Of a stretch of 64,000 nucleotides of DNA, positions 36,191 through 48,622 are shown piece by piece; the first letter of the stretch is position 1, and each line of letters opens with the position of its first letter. The position numbers were made by a program, and so were the translations under genes. Origin of the DNA: Brachypodius melanocephalos (taxonomy: Eukaryota > Chordata > Aves > Passeriformes > Pycnonotidae). The notes under the pieces are model-generated. The model saw only the letters and a list, made by a program, of their open reading frames with translations, had not been told where the DNA came from and searched no databases. The stretch is from positions 2,702,004 through 2,766,003 of the forward strand of contig VZSR01002364.1 in assembly GCA_013398615.1 (NCBI GenBank), read 5' to 3'.

Positions 36191-37369
36191 GGTTGCCTCA
36201 CCTTCCCCTCCTGGTCTTCTCCCAAGGATCGCCCTGTGTAACTAAATTTCCAATATTAAATCTGCAGGTGGCATCAGTAGTGGCCAAACACAGGGAATAG
36301 CGGGAACTGATCCTTTTTTACTCTTAATTCACTGACAAGAATGTGAGCATAGCTCTGATAATGGCATCTAGACATTTGCTGTCATTGCTTCTACTGCAGT
36401 GACAAAGAAAGGATTAGGAGTCTGATGTTGCTTCAGCATTAATGGAGAAACGAACTACTTTATTAACTAAAACTCTCAGAAAGAGATACCCAGGACTGCA
36501 TTTTCTAAACTACCACTCTCTAGCTCTTGTTGAGAGTGATGGGTACATTACTTATGCTTTTGATGCCAAACATGGATCTTGGAAATATTTTGCTCTATAT
36601 TGTAACTGGCTTGCTTGCGCTTGTCTTCCTTGCAAATTACTTGCAAACAGTAGCCTTTCATCTTTTCCTTTACTTTTTGGTGGGACCCTCTGAGTAATCT
36701 GTGAATTAGCACAATGATAATACAGGAAACATTCTTTCATTTTCTGTTAACATAATCTTCCAGAAATGTTAAGCATTTCCAGATATGAGTTGTAATTCCT
36801 AGGTCGTTCATTTTGGTAACTCCAGATTATTTAGAATATGAAGTTGTTAATTAAATTACAGCCTGTGTAGTGCTTTCTAGCAATTTTCTCTGACCACCAA
36901 CTAATTATAGGTATTTGGTGGGTAGCTTTGGGACAAAGTTGTTGCGTGAGAAAAATCATCATGACAAATTGCTGAATCATGAATTCTTCTGATACATATT
37001 TTCAGCAGAGGTTTGTTTCTGATGAGGTATGCAAAAGTGTTGTCATTTATTAATCATGTTGGTTATCAAAAATTCTCAAAGAATTAGTGGTATGATTTGA
37101 TTAGGAGCAACTCAGGATCTTGAAGATCACTCTTTGGAGGAAGCTGGCACAAGTCCGAGCTGGTGGGGAATTTGAAAGTAGGCAGCCTTAACCACCAGAA
37201 CTTCTGAGAGCAGCCGACACATATTTCTGTGACGCTGTAACAAACCAAAACAAGAGTTCTTCACACTCATCACCTGTATGTCAGCCAAGGCAATGAAAAC
37301 CATCAAGACATCTGCATCTTAAAAGAAGAGAGCGGCAGAGAAAATCTCAACAGGCAACATAGTGCCATT
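36191..37369. other. Unassigned non-coding stretch
   Basis: No gene recognised. An 83-codon frame at 36442-36693 overlaps, on the other strand, an AATAAAGTAGTTCG signal near 36465 that could belong to an unrecognised LTR. Confidence 0.4.
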
Positions 37370-37505
37370 GGCACGGCTTTTCAGTAGCCCCAGGGATGGT
37401 GAGTGGCTCCGCCATTTCCCTGGGCAGCCTGTCCCAGTGCTTGACAAACCTTTTGGTGAAAATTGTTTTTCTATATCCAATCTAACCCTACCTACCCTTA
37501 TGCAA
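37370..37505 (-). mobile_element. CR1 LINE fragment
   Basis: Reversed CR1 3' UTR phrases: CCCTGGGCAGCCTGTCCCAG, TGCTTGACAAACCTTTTGG, TTTTTCTATATCCAATCTAACC. Short and truncated at both ends. Confidence 0.88.
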
Positions 37506-39390
37506 CTTGAGTCCATTTCCATATGTGCTTTTAGACAAATTAAGGCTGAAGGAAACATTCCTGTCTGTATTTAACTGTATTTGTGTCTTACCAAGCTCGG
37601 CAGGGCTAGTTGCTTTCACAAGACAAAGCACATGCTGTCCTCACAAGACAAGGCAGGAAGCAGATGTTTTCTGTACAGACATCTCCAGTGTACCCATCTC
37701 TAGTGGGTGACCCAGGAGAGCCAGCCAGTTTCAAACATCATGGATGATCTCCTGAGGGGAAGTTGAGAAAATGGGTTGACCACATGTCCCTTCGAGGCAT
37801 CTCAGCCCTTTCTCCCTTTCCCATTACATTAAAGAAACTATACCAGTGACTTTAAGGGTAACCAACAAAATAATTATACAATTTCTGTTTGCCTATTTAA
37901 AACACATGTAATACTAGAAGCTGACCATATCAGAACAAAAGAGAAACACGTACAAGCTAGAAAGAAGTGAAAAAATGATTTTCTCACAATGACTGTGAAG
38001 GTGAGAAAGACAACTATGGACAAATATGCTTGCAAATTAGTAAAGATCAATGAGAAAGTGTCAGGAAAGTGTATTTTTAAAATTTATGTAATGGAGAGTG
38101 TTAACTAAATATTTTTCATCAGGAAGAAAATTCATGTAAAAGAGTAACAGTTCAAATTCTTGGACATCTGCGGTTGGTAGCTATTTAATATAATCAAAAT
38201 ATTGCTTTTTGGCAACCTCATCTACTAAAAACCCAGTATCCACTGCTGCTGCTACTTGCACTACTCAAACATGAAAAATAAAGTATCAAATCTTTCCTGA
38301 AAACTTTGCTGGATCCCAAGGCACACTTGGGTGTAAGTTCAGAGTCCCACACTTGTGTAGATCAGAAGATATGTTTTACCTTACTGGATTTTGCAAACTT
38401 TATTAAGGAGGTTCTTTTAGGTGTACATTTTGACTTTCATGGGTTACCTTTAGGAATGGGATCACGGCAACATAATTTCTCATAACTGCAGGGGAACTGT
38501 GACTTCTGCACGACACCTAAAGGGGGATGTACACTATATATACATATATACATGTATGAGCGTACATATGTATATATATATGTATGTGCACGTGTGTGTA
38601 TGTATGTATATGTATATAGTTCCAGGCTTACAGTGCCAGTTAGGAGGCCAAAAATTTGACTGCCTTGTAGCTCAGTAGATAGCTGACCTAAGCCTGTATT
38701 TCCCTAGAGTTTCGTGTTCTAACCACAACCTTTTTTCCCCACCCACTGACACTTGTGCATTTGTGCCAACCTGGAAGCCCAGCTACTTGCCACTTGGGGC
38801 TGGCAGTAATGCCCAGGTGCTGCTATGACAGTCTGAAGCCATTGCTTTCATGGTGTGATGGCTGGAGTGGAACAGGAGGAAGCCTTCAGCAGCCCTGTTG
38901 GAATTTGCGGCTTAGGCAGCTGTTCCTTGTCTCCTGTGGGAGAAGAGCAGTGGGTCAGATTTGTCTGTGGTCAAGGCAACGGGTTGGACCATGCTGACTG
39001 AATCCTCAAATTTTTTCACAGGTCAGCAAAACCCTTCACAGCCATGTCCTGCTCTTAAACAGGACAAGGAACATGGAGATGGTTGCAAACCATTCTGAGT
39101 TACTCTACAGGAGATGTGTTTCAGCAGAGTGGGAGCTAGAGAGCCTGTAAAGGTACATAGCATAGAAAGGAGAAATTTTGTTTCTGGTGATGAAAATTTT
39201 GCACTTGTTTCATTGAATACAAATAATCTTAGCCAGTCCTTTCCAGAAGTACTGAGAGAAAAGTCCATTTTTTAACAATGTGAACTAAACTAAACCTCAC
39301 TGGTAGTACGACTACTCAACGCTCCATAAAAGGCCTGTGGCAAGATCTGTGAAATTTAAATCAGTATTATAATATTAATTCTTATATTAC
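37506..39390. other. Unassigned non-coding stretch with a TA/TG microsatellite
   Basis: An impure alternating purine-pyrimidine array (ATAC, GTAT and TG units) lies at 38535-38618. No gene recognised. Confidence 0.6.
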
Positions 39391-40078
39391 TGACATGGCT
39401 TAACCCCAATCAGTAGCTAAACCCTACACAGCTGTTTTTCACTCTCTCCCCTTCAGTGAGATGGGAGTGAGAGTCAGAAAAGTAAAAGTGAGAAAACTAT
39501 TCAGTTCAGATAAGGACAGTTTAATAGTTAAAGCAAAAGCCATGTACACAATCAAGGGAAAATAAGGAATTCAATTCCCACTTCCCATGAGGAAGCAGGT
39601 GTTCAACCTTCTCTACGAATGCAAGGTTTTATCTCCTGTAACAGTGTCTTGGGAAGACAAGCACTATCACTCCAAATATATCCTCTCTGAATCCACTTTC
39701 TTTTTCCTCCAGCTTTATATGCTGAGCATGAAAAGCAGTTATAAATTTCCATGTTATAATCAAAAAGAGTTATAAGTTATAAATTAAAAGTTATAAGCAA
39801 AATAAGAAAATTCCAAGTGGTTTGGAATATCCATTGGGTCCGTTGGGGCCAGCTGTCCCAACTGCATCCTCTCCAAACTTCTTGTGCCCCCCAGGGCACA
39901 CTTCTTGTGTCCTTGCTGGTAGGGTGGGAGGTAGAAAAAGACTTGACTGTGTAAGCACTGCTCAGCAATAACAAAAACATCTCAGTATTTTTGACAGCGT
40001 TCTCAGCACAAATCCAAAACATAGCCCATGTCAGCTACTACAAAGAGAACTAACTCTACCCTAGACAAAACCAGCACA
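39391..40078. mobile_element. Solo LTR of a common avian family
   Basis: 688 bp from TGACATGGCTTAACCCC to CCCTAGACAAAACCAGCACA. These termini (GGCTTAACCCCA...ACCAGCACA) are those of an LTR family I recognise as widespread in bird genomes. No clean target duplication was found (flanks ATTAC and ACTGT). No unambiguous TATA or AATAAA allows the orientation to be fixed. Confidence 0.75.
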
Positions 40079-40271
40079 ACTGTAAGGATGGAATTCAGGT
40101 TTCTCCCAGAGCTACAACCAAGCTGTAGCTGGCTGTCAAGTTAGTGCCTGTGTACATGTCCAGTACACTCCAACCATCAGTGCCAGGAGTGATCCAGGAT
40201 CTCCCCAGACTTGGCACTTAATTCAGCTAATTGCTGAGCAGGGGAGGGGTACACAGGCTTAACATAGTCTT

Positions 40272-40749
40272 TCAGGGACAGATAGCAACAGGCATTATGA
40301 GTCTGTCATTTGTTTCCTGCAACAGTAGACCAGCTGCAGCTCCAACATGCTCTGCTTCAGGGAAAAACACATTCTCAGGCTGAACCTCATTTTTCTGTTG
40401 TTCCCCATTAACTTCAATTTCTTGCTCTGATTCTTCTTCCACTTCCTGCTCCCTCTTATCCTGCTCTGTTTTCCATTCTTTTAGAGCTTCATAAAGCAAT
40501 CTCCCAAGTGGTAGCCAAATCTGCAGCTGCCCTGTCCCCTTTAGATACCATGTTCCATAGTCTCTCCCCAACTTCTTTCCATGTTCTATCACTAAAGGCA
40601 GTATTTGCATCAGTTTCAAAATCTTGTGACTTTGCCCACAATAACACACTATGAAGGGCATAGCCAGAAGTCTTGATACCTTTTCTTTTCAACAAAGCTT
40701 TCCATGTAGATAAAACAATCTCTTCTTCACTTAATAAATGATTTCCCAT
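40272..40749 (-). pseudogene. gag: ERV gag fragment (matrix region), frameshifted
   Basis: On the minus strand an ATG at 40749 opens MGNHLLSEEEIVLSTWKALL, a myristoylation-type (Met-Gly) matrix start of class II retroviruses. The frame (to 40489) and a second frame (40661-40272) both carry matrix-like sequence, so a frameshift lies where they overlap, roughly 40490-40560. The second frame continues into a Glu-rich linker. Capsid, pol and env are absent. The upstream leader and LTR are at 40750-41420. The element is not functional. Confidence 0.85.
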
Positions 40750-40887
40750 TATGTCCCCTCCAGCTCACCTGTACCCCAAGTACCAAAATCAATCAGGTCC
40801 GGACCATTTGCAGCTTCAACCTGCTGCTCTCTGTCTGCTTCGCTGAGTTCCTGTATCCGGCTGTACCTAGCTCCTACAGCCCATCCA

Positions 40888-40906
40888 GATCACATTGGGG
40901 TCACTA
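40888..40906 (-). other. Primer binding site, tRNA-Trp type, degenerate
   Basis: The minus-strand 19-mer TAGTGACCCCAATGTGATC matches the alpharetroviral tRNA-Trp primer site at 16 of 19 positions; all three differences are G-to-A or C-to-T transitions. It starts two bases after the CA end of the adjacent LTR (end at 40909), the usual spacing. Confidence 0.8.
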
Positions 40907-40908
40907 GA

Positions 40909-41420
40909 TGTCATTTGTTGGGATGGTCACAACACATAAAGTGACACAGTAAAATCTTCAGAAGGCTTCTGTTTATTCAAACAGCATGCTGTTTACACTC
41001 AACAAAGTTTACACTCCAGTCATTGGTCACAACAAATGAACACAACTTTCATGAGCACAAAAAGTCTCCACCGCTGTTTTCAACCAACATTCACAAAACT
41101 TTTCTAAGAACCCTTCTTCCAGCTGCAGGTTGTTTATCATCCTCTCCTTCTTGGTTTCAATGCCAATGACCTTGGTGAAATTCCTGTTGGGGTAAACACA
41201 GCTCTTACCAGGTTCTTATTCAGCTAACTTACACTTCGGGCTTACAGACCAGTTGCAGTCCCTTCCACAGAAGTTTTCTACTTTTTATGTATTCCTACAA
41301 TGTGTCAGGAACCACCAGTGAAGAGACTGCATCACTATTCATTTTCTGGTAGCTGATTATGTGGCGGGGCCTTCCCAGCACATCACCTTTTCTTCTTCCT
41401 CTGATGACAACAGTCTGAAA
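40909..41420 (-). mobile_element. 5' LTR of the minus-strand gag element (outer edge approximate)
   Basis: Read on the minus strand, the LTR ends CAAATGACA at 40909, with AATAAACAGAAG near 40973 and a TATA-like ACATAAAAAGTAG near 41287. The U3 start was not located; 41420 is an estimate. No 3' LTR for this element was found below 40272, so it is 3'-truncated, probably by deletion or by the neighbouring LTR at 39391-40078. Confidence 0.65.
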
Positions 41421-41959
41421 TTTTCACCTTCAGGCCAGTTTGTGATGAATTCCAAGACCCCTGGGCAATTGAGGTTTCCAATTCAAGCTTGCTATGTGAT
41501 CAGCATGACTCACTTACTCCACATAGCATCAGTGGCATGATGTGTGGAAGGGACTTTCTTGGATTTTTCCAGTACATTTGTTTTATTTTGTTTTGTTGTG
41601 TTTGCTTACTTTGGGTTTTTTTTTCAGGAAACTACTACTTACTTTATCTTGTTTGAACTTCAGTTTAAACTGTTATATTTCCTCAAATGATTCTTTCTTA
41701 CATTTCTTACAACCAATCAATGTTTTGAATTACTGTACCACAGCTTCAGGCTCATGTGACCAGATGTGGAGGATCAGGCATAAGCATATAAAAATGCTTT
41801 TTCTCAAACATTCTGATTGACAGTTTCGACTGGAAACCTGTGATTGGATAAGAGGTCCCCCAGAGTAAGGGCAGCACTGTGTTGGTCTAACTTATTTCCT
41901 GCCTTAAGACTTATGCTCATTGTACCTGCATCAACTTCCCTGACCCCAGCTCAGTTCCG

Positions 41960-42480
41960 AGAGGGCTTGAAATGGCTAGTGTGGACCAAATGACATGAAA
42001 AATCTAGTTTGCATAAGAAGCATGCACCAGGTTAACTATAAAAGGGAGTATATCCATCCCCCTCTCTTTTTCCTCCCTTTCTCTTTGTCTCACTACCCCA
42101 GATCTAGACCACCCATGCAGCAGAACCAACACAAAATCTAGGACCTGGTGATCTTTCTTTCTCTCTCTTCTGCATTTATTTCTCTTGTTTTGACTTGGAA
42201 AAGTGTGGCTATCATATTATACCCATTATTCTCTACAGAAGTTTATTTGCAGGAGTTGGGATCTTGTTGAAGTGCGTTGTAAAAATTAAGGGCTTGTGAG
42301 CCAAGGTTTTTGAGACTAAGTAATGGGGTAGCTGCCAGAGTTAAAACAATTCTGCAGAAAGTAGAAGATTCCCTTACACATGGACTGTTGTGTTTGTTCA
42401 ACCTGACAAAAATTTATAATGAACACCATGCCTCCTGTCAAGTGGGTCATGACACCAGGAAATAAAGCTGTAGATCTCTA
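41960..42480 (+). repeat. Possible LTR remnant with TATA box
   Basis: GTTAACTATAAAAGGGAG near 42031-42048 is a strong TATA context followed by a pyrimidine-rich leader (CCCCCTCTCTTTTTCCTCCC) and, further on, GGAAATAAAGC near 42458. The layout resembles an LTR promoter and polyA signal, but no termini or target duplication were identified. Confidence 0.35.
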
Positions 42481-42917
42481 GCTGCATACTAAAATTCCCC
42501 ATAGACATACAAGGTTATGGTAACACTAGTATTTCCTTTCTTTTTTTTCTTGCAGTTATTGTCATACCTATATTTGACCAACTCTAGTAGATGCTGGCAG
42601 TTTCACAGTTCCAGTGCTGCTGGGATAGGAAGCAGGGATAAATGGAAGGAGTAAAGACTAGACTATTTTCCATACTTTTCATATCAGGGAAAGAAAAGAC
42701 CTCTAGGCAGCATAATCCTGTGTTTAAATCATCAGCTACAAAGGACAGAGCTTCAGTTAACATTCAGCACAAACCAAATGAACAAAAAGTATCAGGTTGA
42801 GGTCACATCATTCTTCTCTTAGCACTGAGGAATGCTCATGTTCAATTTTCCCAGCCTGTCTCTGACTTGGTGGTGGCAGCTTCCACTAGTCAGGGATTGC
42901 AAAGCTTTTTTACTTCA

Positions 42918-43588
42918 TGTTGGAGGTCAGATTTCCTTTTTCCTTTTTTCTTTTTCCCATATGTTGCTAGGGAACTAATTACTGGGTACTTATGGATAGT
43001 CAGGGAAAACAAAGTGGTAAGAGGAGGAGCTGGCTACCCCTTTTGTCTCTCTCTGGGAGTGTCTCTTGAAGGAGGCAACACGAGTTCTTTGGGGCAGATA
43101 AAGGACAGAGCAAGAGACAGTTTCATCACTTCTTGCTCTCTCTGGGCACTCATCGGAAAGAACACAGCCGGGCTGGTTTCTTTCTGCTTGTTGCGGCAGA
43201 AGTTCCACTGCCACCAGAAAATGTCCAGTCCTGAGAAAAATCTACCATCTCTGCTTGGTGCGACCTGCACCTCCCTCCCACCTGTGGGGGACATCCAGGC
43301 TCCTGCCTGCAGGGGCGTTGAGACCAAACTGCCCTGGGTTTTGGGAGGCAAGGCTTTCAAGGTTCTTGGTACTGTTCTGTTACTTGGTTGTTGGTTGTTG
43401 TAGTTGTTGGGAGTTTTTTTTCTCTTTGTTTGCTTTTGTTATACATACTAGTAGAGAGCAGCTATTTCCTATTCCCATAACTCTGCCTGAGAAAAAGCCC
43501 CTTTAATTTTTTTTTCTTTTTCTGAACTACAATAATTTGGAGGGAGGGGATTTGAATTGTCCAGATACCTGTCTTTCAAACCAAGACA
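42918..43588 (+). mobile_element. Solo LTR with 5-bp target duplication CTTCA
   Basis: 671 bp from TGTTGGAGGTCAG to CAAACCAAGACA, with perfect CTTCA copies at 42913-42917 and 43589-43593. The 3' 200 bases match the LTR piece at 1-213. A 5-bp duplication fits ERVL-like or gammaretrovirus-like integrases. A 178-codon frame at 42867-43403 runs across the left LTR boundary and is not a gene. Confidence 0.92.
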
Positions 43589-43593
43589 CTTCA

Positions 43594-46500
43594 AAAGTCA
43601 GCTGTTTCAGGGATAAACTCAGTTTTGCTCCAAAATTTGGTATGTAGTGTTTGGAATGCTGAGGATAATGTGAGTCTGCTGAATATCAGAAGGCTCAGAG
43701 AGCCTTCAAGTATATAAATCCCTAAATTCTTATTTTTTCTTAGGCTTAACAAATTCTAGCAATTTTGGTGTGTGCAGGTTTCTTGATCTTGTTTGGGCCA
43801 CCAAAGAGCATCCCCATCTCCTACAGGGTTTTGGCTCTCCGGGCAGGGCAGATCAGCATCGCAGCAACTCATATTCATGAAAGAGGTTTGTAGCTATGAG
43901 TCTCAGGGGAAAAAAATGGCATTATGTAGTGTAGCTGGGAAGATGAGAGTCAAAAAACCCTTCTATTTCATCAGTTTGCACCTGAATACCTTTTGTCTTT
44001 ATGCAGCATAGCTTAAAATTGGCTTCAGATAAACACCCTGGCACAAAACTTCTTATCTCAGTGAAATTTTGTGCTTTGACATAGCAAATATACAATAAAA
44101 TATGTTTTTTCGTCAGCAAGATAACCCTGCTAGTGCTACTTTGTGGTCACTGCCATATTTTGCAGGAAATGTGTAGTCTGCTTGCATCTGTTTATGGAAA
44201 AAGAACAGAAATTTCCACAGAAAGATAAAAAAAGAACAGCAAACTTGGAAAAGGCTTTCTTTGTTAGCACTACGATATTAATAGTGCTTGCCATTTCACT
44301 CAGCAATAAATAACAACCCATTTGTTTCTTTAAAACAAAAGGCAACATGAACACACCCTTGGCCAAAACTATCCCTGGCAGAAAGGCCAAATTTCCGTAA
44401 ATGCCCCATTAGTTATATGTCTAAACTGTCCTCAGCATTTGCAAAAAGCAACAGATCTTTTTCAGAGTGTTACTTTTAAAATGTATTTTCAGTGCTGGGC
44501 ACTGTTGATCAGCAAAATAAGCACTGTTCCCAAGCAGGGCTCAATAGGGCAAGGAATGCTGAGATTTTGGGAGCAGGACAAGTCCCATGCGCCTGGACAA
44601 GGGGCAACTGAGACACCTGGCTCACATTCTGTCTCCTCTTGAACAAATCAGTTCTTGAATTTCTGGTTGTATCATTTCATAGAAAGAAGTTCAACTAGTT
44701 CTTGCTAATTCCTAGCAGCGAAATATTACTATTCAAGCTTCATATGTCTTAAGTTTCTTTCTAAATCCATATATAGTTACGGAATGCTGGTACAATAAAC
44801 TTGCTGATCCAGCCTAGCTCCTTCCTTTTGAAAGTCTGACATGAGAAGCAGCTCTTTAAAATTTAAAGAGGCAGTATTGAATGAACATGGAAAATTATTT
44901 TATTTTATATTTGTATTTGCCAACAGTAAAGAAATAGAATTTCAGCCTGTTAATGATCTCTCTCTCTATGGATCTGGCCCACCTTTCAGAAAGTCAGTTA
45001 TCTGAGGGTTTAACTTCAAGCAAGAGCTTTAAATTAATCACAAAGTTCTTCATATTATGAAATAAAGAGCAACAATATTTCTCTTTTTTGTTTCATTCAC
45101 TGCACAGACATATCAATTTCTTTTGCAAAATAGGAAAATCCTTTTTAATTTCTGATTTTTCCACAAGAGTATATTACAAATTTAGCAATGTGTATAATAC
45201 ATGTTTGTGCAATCTCATCTGAGGTATGAGGAAGTTCACAACCCTTTTTTCTCTGACAGAGCATGAGATTTTCTCATTTGCCTCAGACAGAAGGAATTGA
45301 TTCTGTTTTCAAATTGGAGCACTTAACCAGAATAAGCAGGTACTTCTGAAGTGGATTAAGTTTAAGCACAAGGTCTGAACTAAACTGAATTCTGTATTTC
45401 TAACATGCCATGGTTAAGTTTTTGCTCAATGAAAAATCACACAGAAAGAAAACATTATGTCAAAGATGGGAATGGATTTTAGATGGAAATGGCTATTAGA
45501 TGGGTATGGCTTTTAATGTAGATAAGTGATTTTGTGGCAGCCCTTCAGGCTTTGAAAGCACTGCCACTGTAAAACAAGATTTGGATCTGATATAGAGCAG
45601 TTTTCACATCACAAGATCCACCAGCAACCAACAGAATTTTATCAGATTTTTGTACTTATCACTATATACAATTAATGGTTGAAGTTGCAATGACATTTTC
45701 ATCTTGGCATTTACTGCTGCAGTGAGCTGATAGCGAAGAAGATAAAAGCAGATGAGGTGAGATGAAATAAAGCAGAGGTGGTAAAATGAAATCAAGATAT
45801 CAATGCTGGGAATAGTATGCAGCCTAATTCCTGACCTGTGGGGCTAACAGGTGTGGGTGTAAGAAAAGAGTAAAACAGGGAATGATGGCAGCAGCACCAA
45901 CAGCATCAGCAGCAGGTCTCTCTCTCTGTGTACCTGAGACAGAACTGAATTAAAGAGTTTCTACTTCTATGTCAACATAGGCACACACTCCTAATGCACA
46001 CTCTTTACACTCCTTTACCATGGCTTTGGAAAGAACAACTGAAAACATCAAGACAGATTTATTGTAGGACTCTGGTCACATCTGTAAGCTGTAACCAAAA
46101 AAGCTTTTAGGAGTAAAGGTATATTTACTGATGATTCCAAATAAACCTTAGGTTCACCCATATGCACCCAGAATCACTCTCTGCTGGTGGGTCTCATCTC
46201 TTCATGTATCACACTGACCTTTATGTGTGTGTTTAGCTTAGAGTGTAGGTCTGCCCAAATACCTATTGCTCAGGGAGACACTTGGGATCCTGCAAGTGAA
46301 AAAGAATTGGAAAATTATGGTGTTATATCTTCTACCCATATCACCTTTGCTGCTGGGTTCACTGAGCACCACATGCATAAAGACTGTTCTGCTAAGCCTC
46401 ATTCTTCTTTGAAACATGACCCTGATTTATCAAGTACAGTGTCTTTGAGTGCTTTAGCAGAGAGCCTACAGGAAAGGGAATGTTTGCTGCTGCAGTCCTG

Positions 46501-47356
46501 TGATGGCCCACCAACAACATTTTTCTTGATGGTGAGGGGTTTTTTGGTGGTGTTGCTTTAAAATTAGTTCTAGATTAGATTACTGTGAAATATTTCCCCA
46601 GATTTCATCCATGTGCATCATTTCCCCCCCCTGTTTTCAAAGAGAGCGTTGTCTTCTCTATTACAGGAATAAAAAACTTGCATTCCCATAGCTCTGCATG
46701 TTTGCACACTTCCACCAATACTAACTGGTTTGGTGCTCAGAAACTGTTCTTTTTCTCAGAGTACCAAAATAGGACAAACTATTGTTTTCATCTCCTTTGA
46801 TATTGATACAAACTCCAAATTTTCTGAGTGAGGATTATCTCCCTCACTCAACCTTGCAGAGGTTTGTGGATAGAAAAATTTGAAAGCCTATTCTGCTTGC
46901 TCAGGGCAAGGCGTGGACACCACACAAGTTAAGAATCCTTCTCTTTTTCCTAACTTGACATTTTTCTGATTCTACCCTTGATTTTCTCTGTACCTGTGTA
47001 TAAGTCACTTTATTTTGTGTGACATATTTTTTGTGCTATTTTGAGAGCTGATGGATACTTCATAACATGATATAGAACAAGTCTTTGTTGGAACGCAGAT
47101 TGTGTTATGTTCTTGGAACTTGCATCTTCATGTAAACATTTAGGTTTTATGTATCAAGGTATAAGAGGACCATATAGGATGAAATATATTTTTTTCAGAT
47201 ATTACAAGAGTCTTACCTTGTGGAGTTTAATTTCTGGGACAAATACGGTCCCTAGCGCTGTCTTAGCTTATGGAAATAGTTGATACTTCTGAATGTCAAG
47301 ACCAGGTTGGATGAAGCTCTGATCTAGTTGAAGATGTCGCTGCTCATGGCTAGATG
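43594..47356. other. Unassigned non-coding stretch
   Basis: No transposon was recognised. A 124-codon frame at 46187-46561 starts at GTG, has no domain signature and no clear splice sites; it is not annotated. A CAGCA-rich stretch lies near 45890-45915. Confidence 0.45.
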
Positions 47357-47362
47357 ACCTAT

Positions 47363-47646
47363 TGAAAGGAAACAGCAAAGCCTGGCACTGCAGGAAATTC
47401 CTGGGAAGCATGAGAGAAAGTAGATTACACACTTTCTGAGAACAGGAAAGGCATCCTGTTCCTTCAAAGCCTGAAAAGCTTGAGGAAACGAACAAATTGC
47501 CAGGCTAACGGATTTATTACAGGCCTGCAACCGGGCTGTGTGGGCTGAACAAAGATTCTCAAACTAAGTGTGTAAGTACTTCTTAACTCTGCAATAGACA
47601 GGTTCATTTTGCTCTCAGCTTGTGAGTCTTGTTTTCATACACTACA
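47363..47646 (+). repeat. 5' LTR of the provirus
   Basis: 284 bp, TGAAAGGAAACAGC to CACTACA. It matches the 3' LTR over its full length with scattered substitutions (about nine in ten identical by eye). Its polyA signal position reads AATAGA, versus AATAAA in the 3' LTR. Directly after it, at 47649, TGGCTCCCAATTC matches nine of the first ten bases of a tRNA-Lys(1,2)-type primer site. Confidence 0.93.
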
Positions 47647-47964
47647 AATGGCTCCCAATTCTACAGGCACTTCACTACCTACTCATGTGATCCAGTCCCG
47701 TGGTGCACCCCAAATGAATTAAGCGTTTGTGTGTTCAGCTGATCAAGAAGGAGCTCCTTTCATCTGTCTATAGAACAGGTTAGCCTTTTGCAAATGATTG
47801 GGCAGCATTATTTATGATGGGGCAAGGCGCAATGAAGACTGCATAGAGACTGTTTGTTGTGCATCACCAGGGAATAGAGTTATAAACTCCAACCCCAAAG
47901 CCTCATCCTGTTACTTACATGGGTGTTGTGGTTTGAGCCACAATGGACCAATCAGAAGTTAGCT

Positions 47965-48064
47965 NNNNNNNNNNNNNNNNNNNNNNNNNNNNNNNNNNNN
48001 NNNNNNNNNNNNNNNNNNNNNNNNNNNNNNNNNNNNNNNNNNNNNNNNNNNNNNNNNNNNNNNN
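47965..48064. other. Assembly gap (100 N)
   Basis: Exactly 100 Ns inside the second LTR-like module, 366 bases before the pentanucleotide array. Confidence 0.99.
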
Positions 48065-48430
48065 TTCTTTTGAGATAGAGATGATTTTAGAGGTAGAAAA
48101 AGAGAGTCTTTGTTGTATACTAGAGTGAGCATTCTTAAAAAATAGTACCCCGAATGTGCTGAGGCCCATAAGCAGCTTGGAAAACTGCTAATGGGGTGGG
48201 ACTGCACAGACCTGCAAATCCTAGGTGGTTGCAGATTTGTAACACTGAGAGCCACTAGATTTTTTTTTCTTGTGGCATGGTCTCTATGAAAATTCTAGGG
48301 AGACTCCTCTCCCAAAAAGAGTGTAAGGTTAGGTTTAATAGTTGTGGCTGACTGAAGTCATGGCTTCTCTCTAAGTTATGTGGAAAAGTGAATAGTTTGT
48401 GGGGGAGGAAAAGGTCGAGTTTTGTTTCCT

Positions 48431-48622
48431 TTCTTTTCTTTTCTTTTCTTTTCTTTTCTTTTCTTTTCTTTTCTTTTCTTTTCTTTTCTTTTCTTTTCTT
48501 TGCTTTGCTTTGCTTTGCTTTGCTTTGCTTTGCTTTGCTTTGCTTTGCTTTGCGTGGCTTTTGCTTTGCTTTGCTTTTGCTTTGCTTTGCTTTGCTTTGC
48601 TTTGCTTTGCTTTGCTTTGCTT
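48431..48622 (+). repeat. Pentanucleotide array, (TTTTC)n passing into (TTTGC)n
   Basis: About 14 pure TTTTC units (48431-48500) change abruptly to about 24 TTTGC units (48501-48622), with one irregular stretch near 48553-48580 (GCGTGGCTTTTGC). The open frames over it are low-complexity artefacts. Confidence 0.97.

Noticed and set aside
38535..38618. Possible regulatory or CRISPR-like regular spacing
   Set aside because: An impure TA/TG microsatellite; no repeat-spacer structure, and CRISPR is not expected in a bird nuclear genome.
39391..40749. Treating the LTR at 39391-40078 as the 3' LTR of the minus-strand gag element
   Set aside because: Its sequence is unrelated to the 5' LTR at 40909, and no polypurine tract precedes it on the minus strand.
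42867..43403. 178-codon open frame
   Set aside because: It crosses the left boundary of a solo LTR with a proven target duplication, so it is a composite of flank and LTR sequence.
46187..46561. 124-codon open frame
   Set aside because: GTG start, no recognisable domain; considered as a possible lone exon but the ends lack convincing splice sites.
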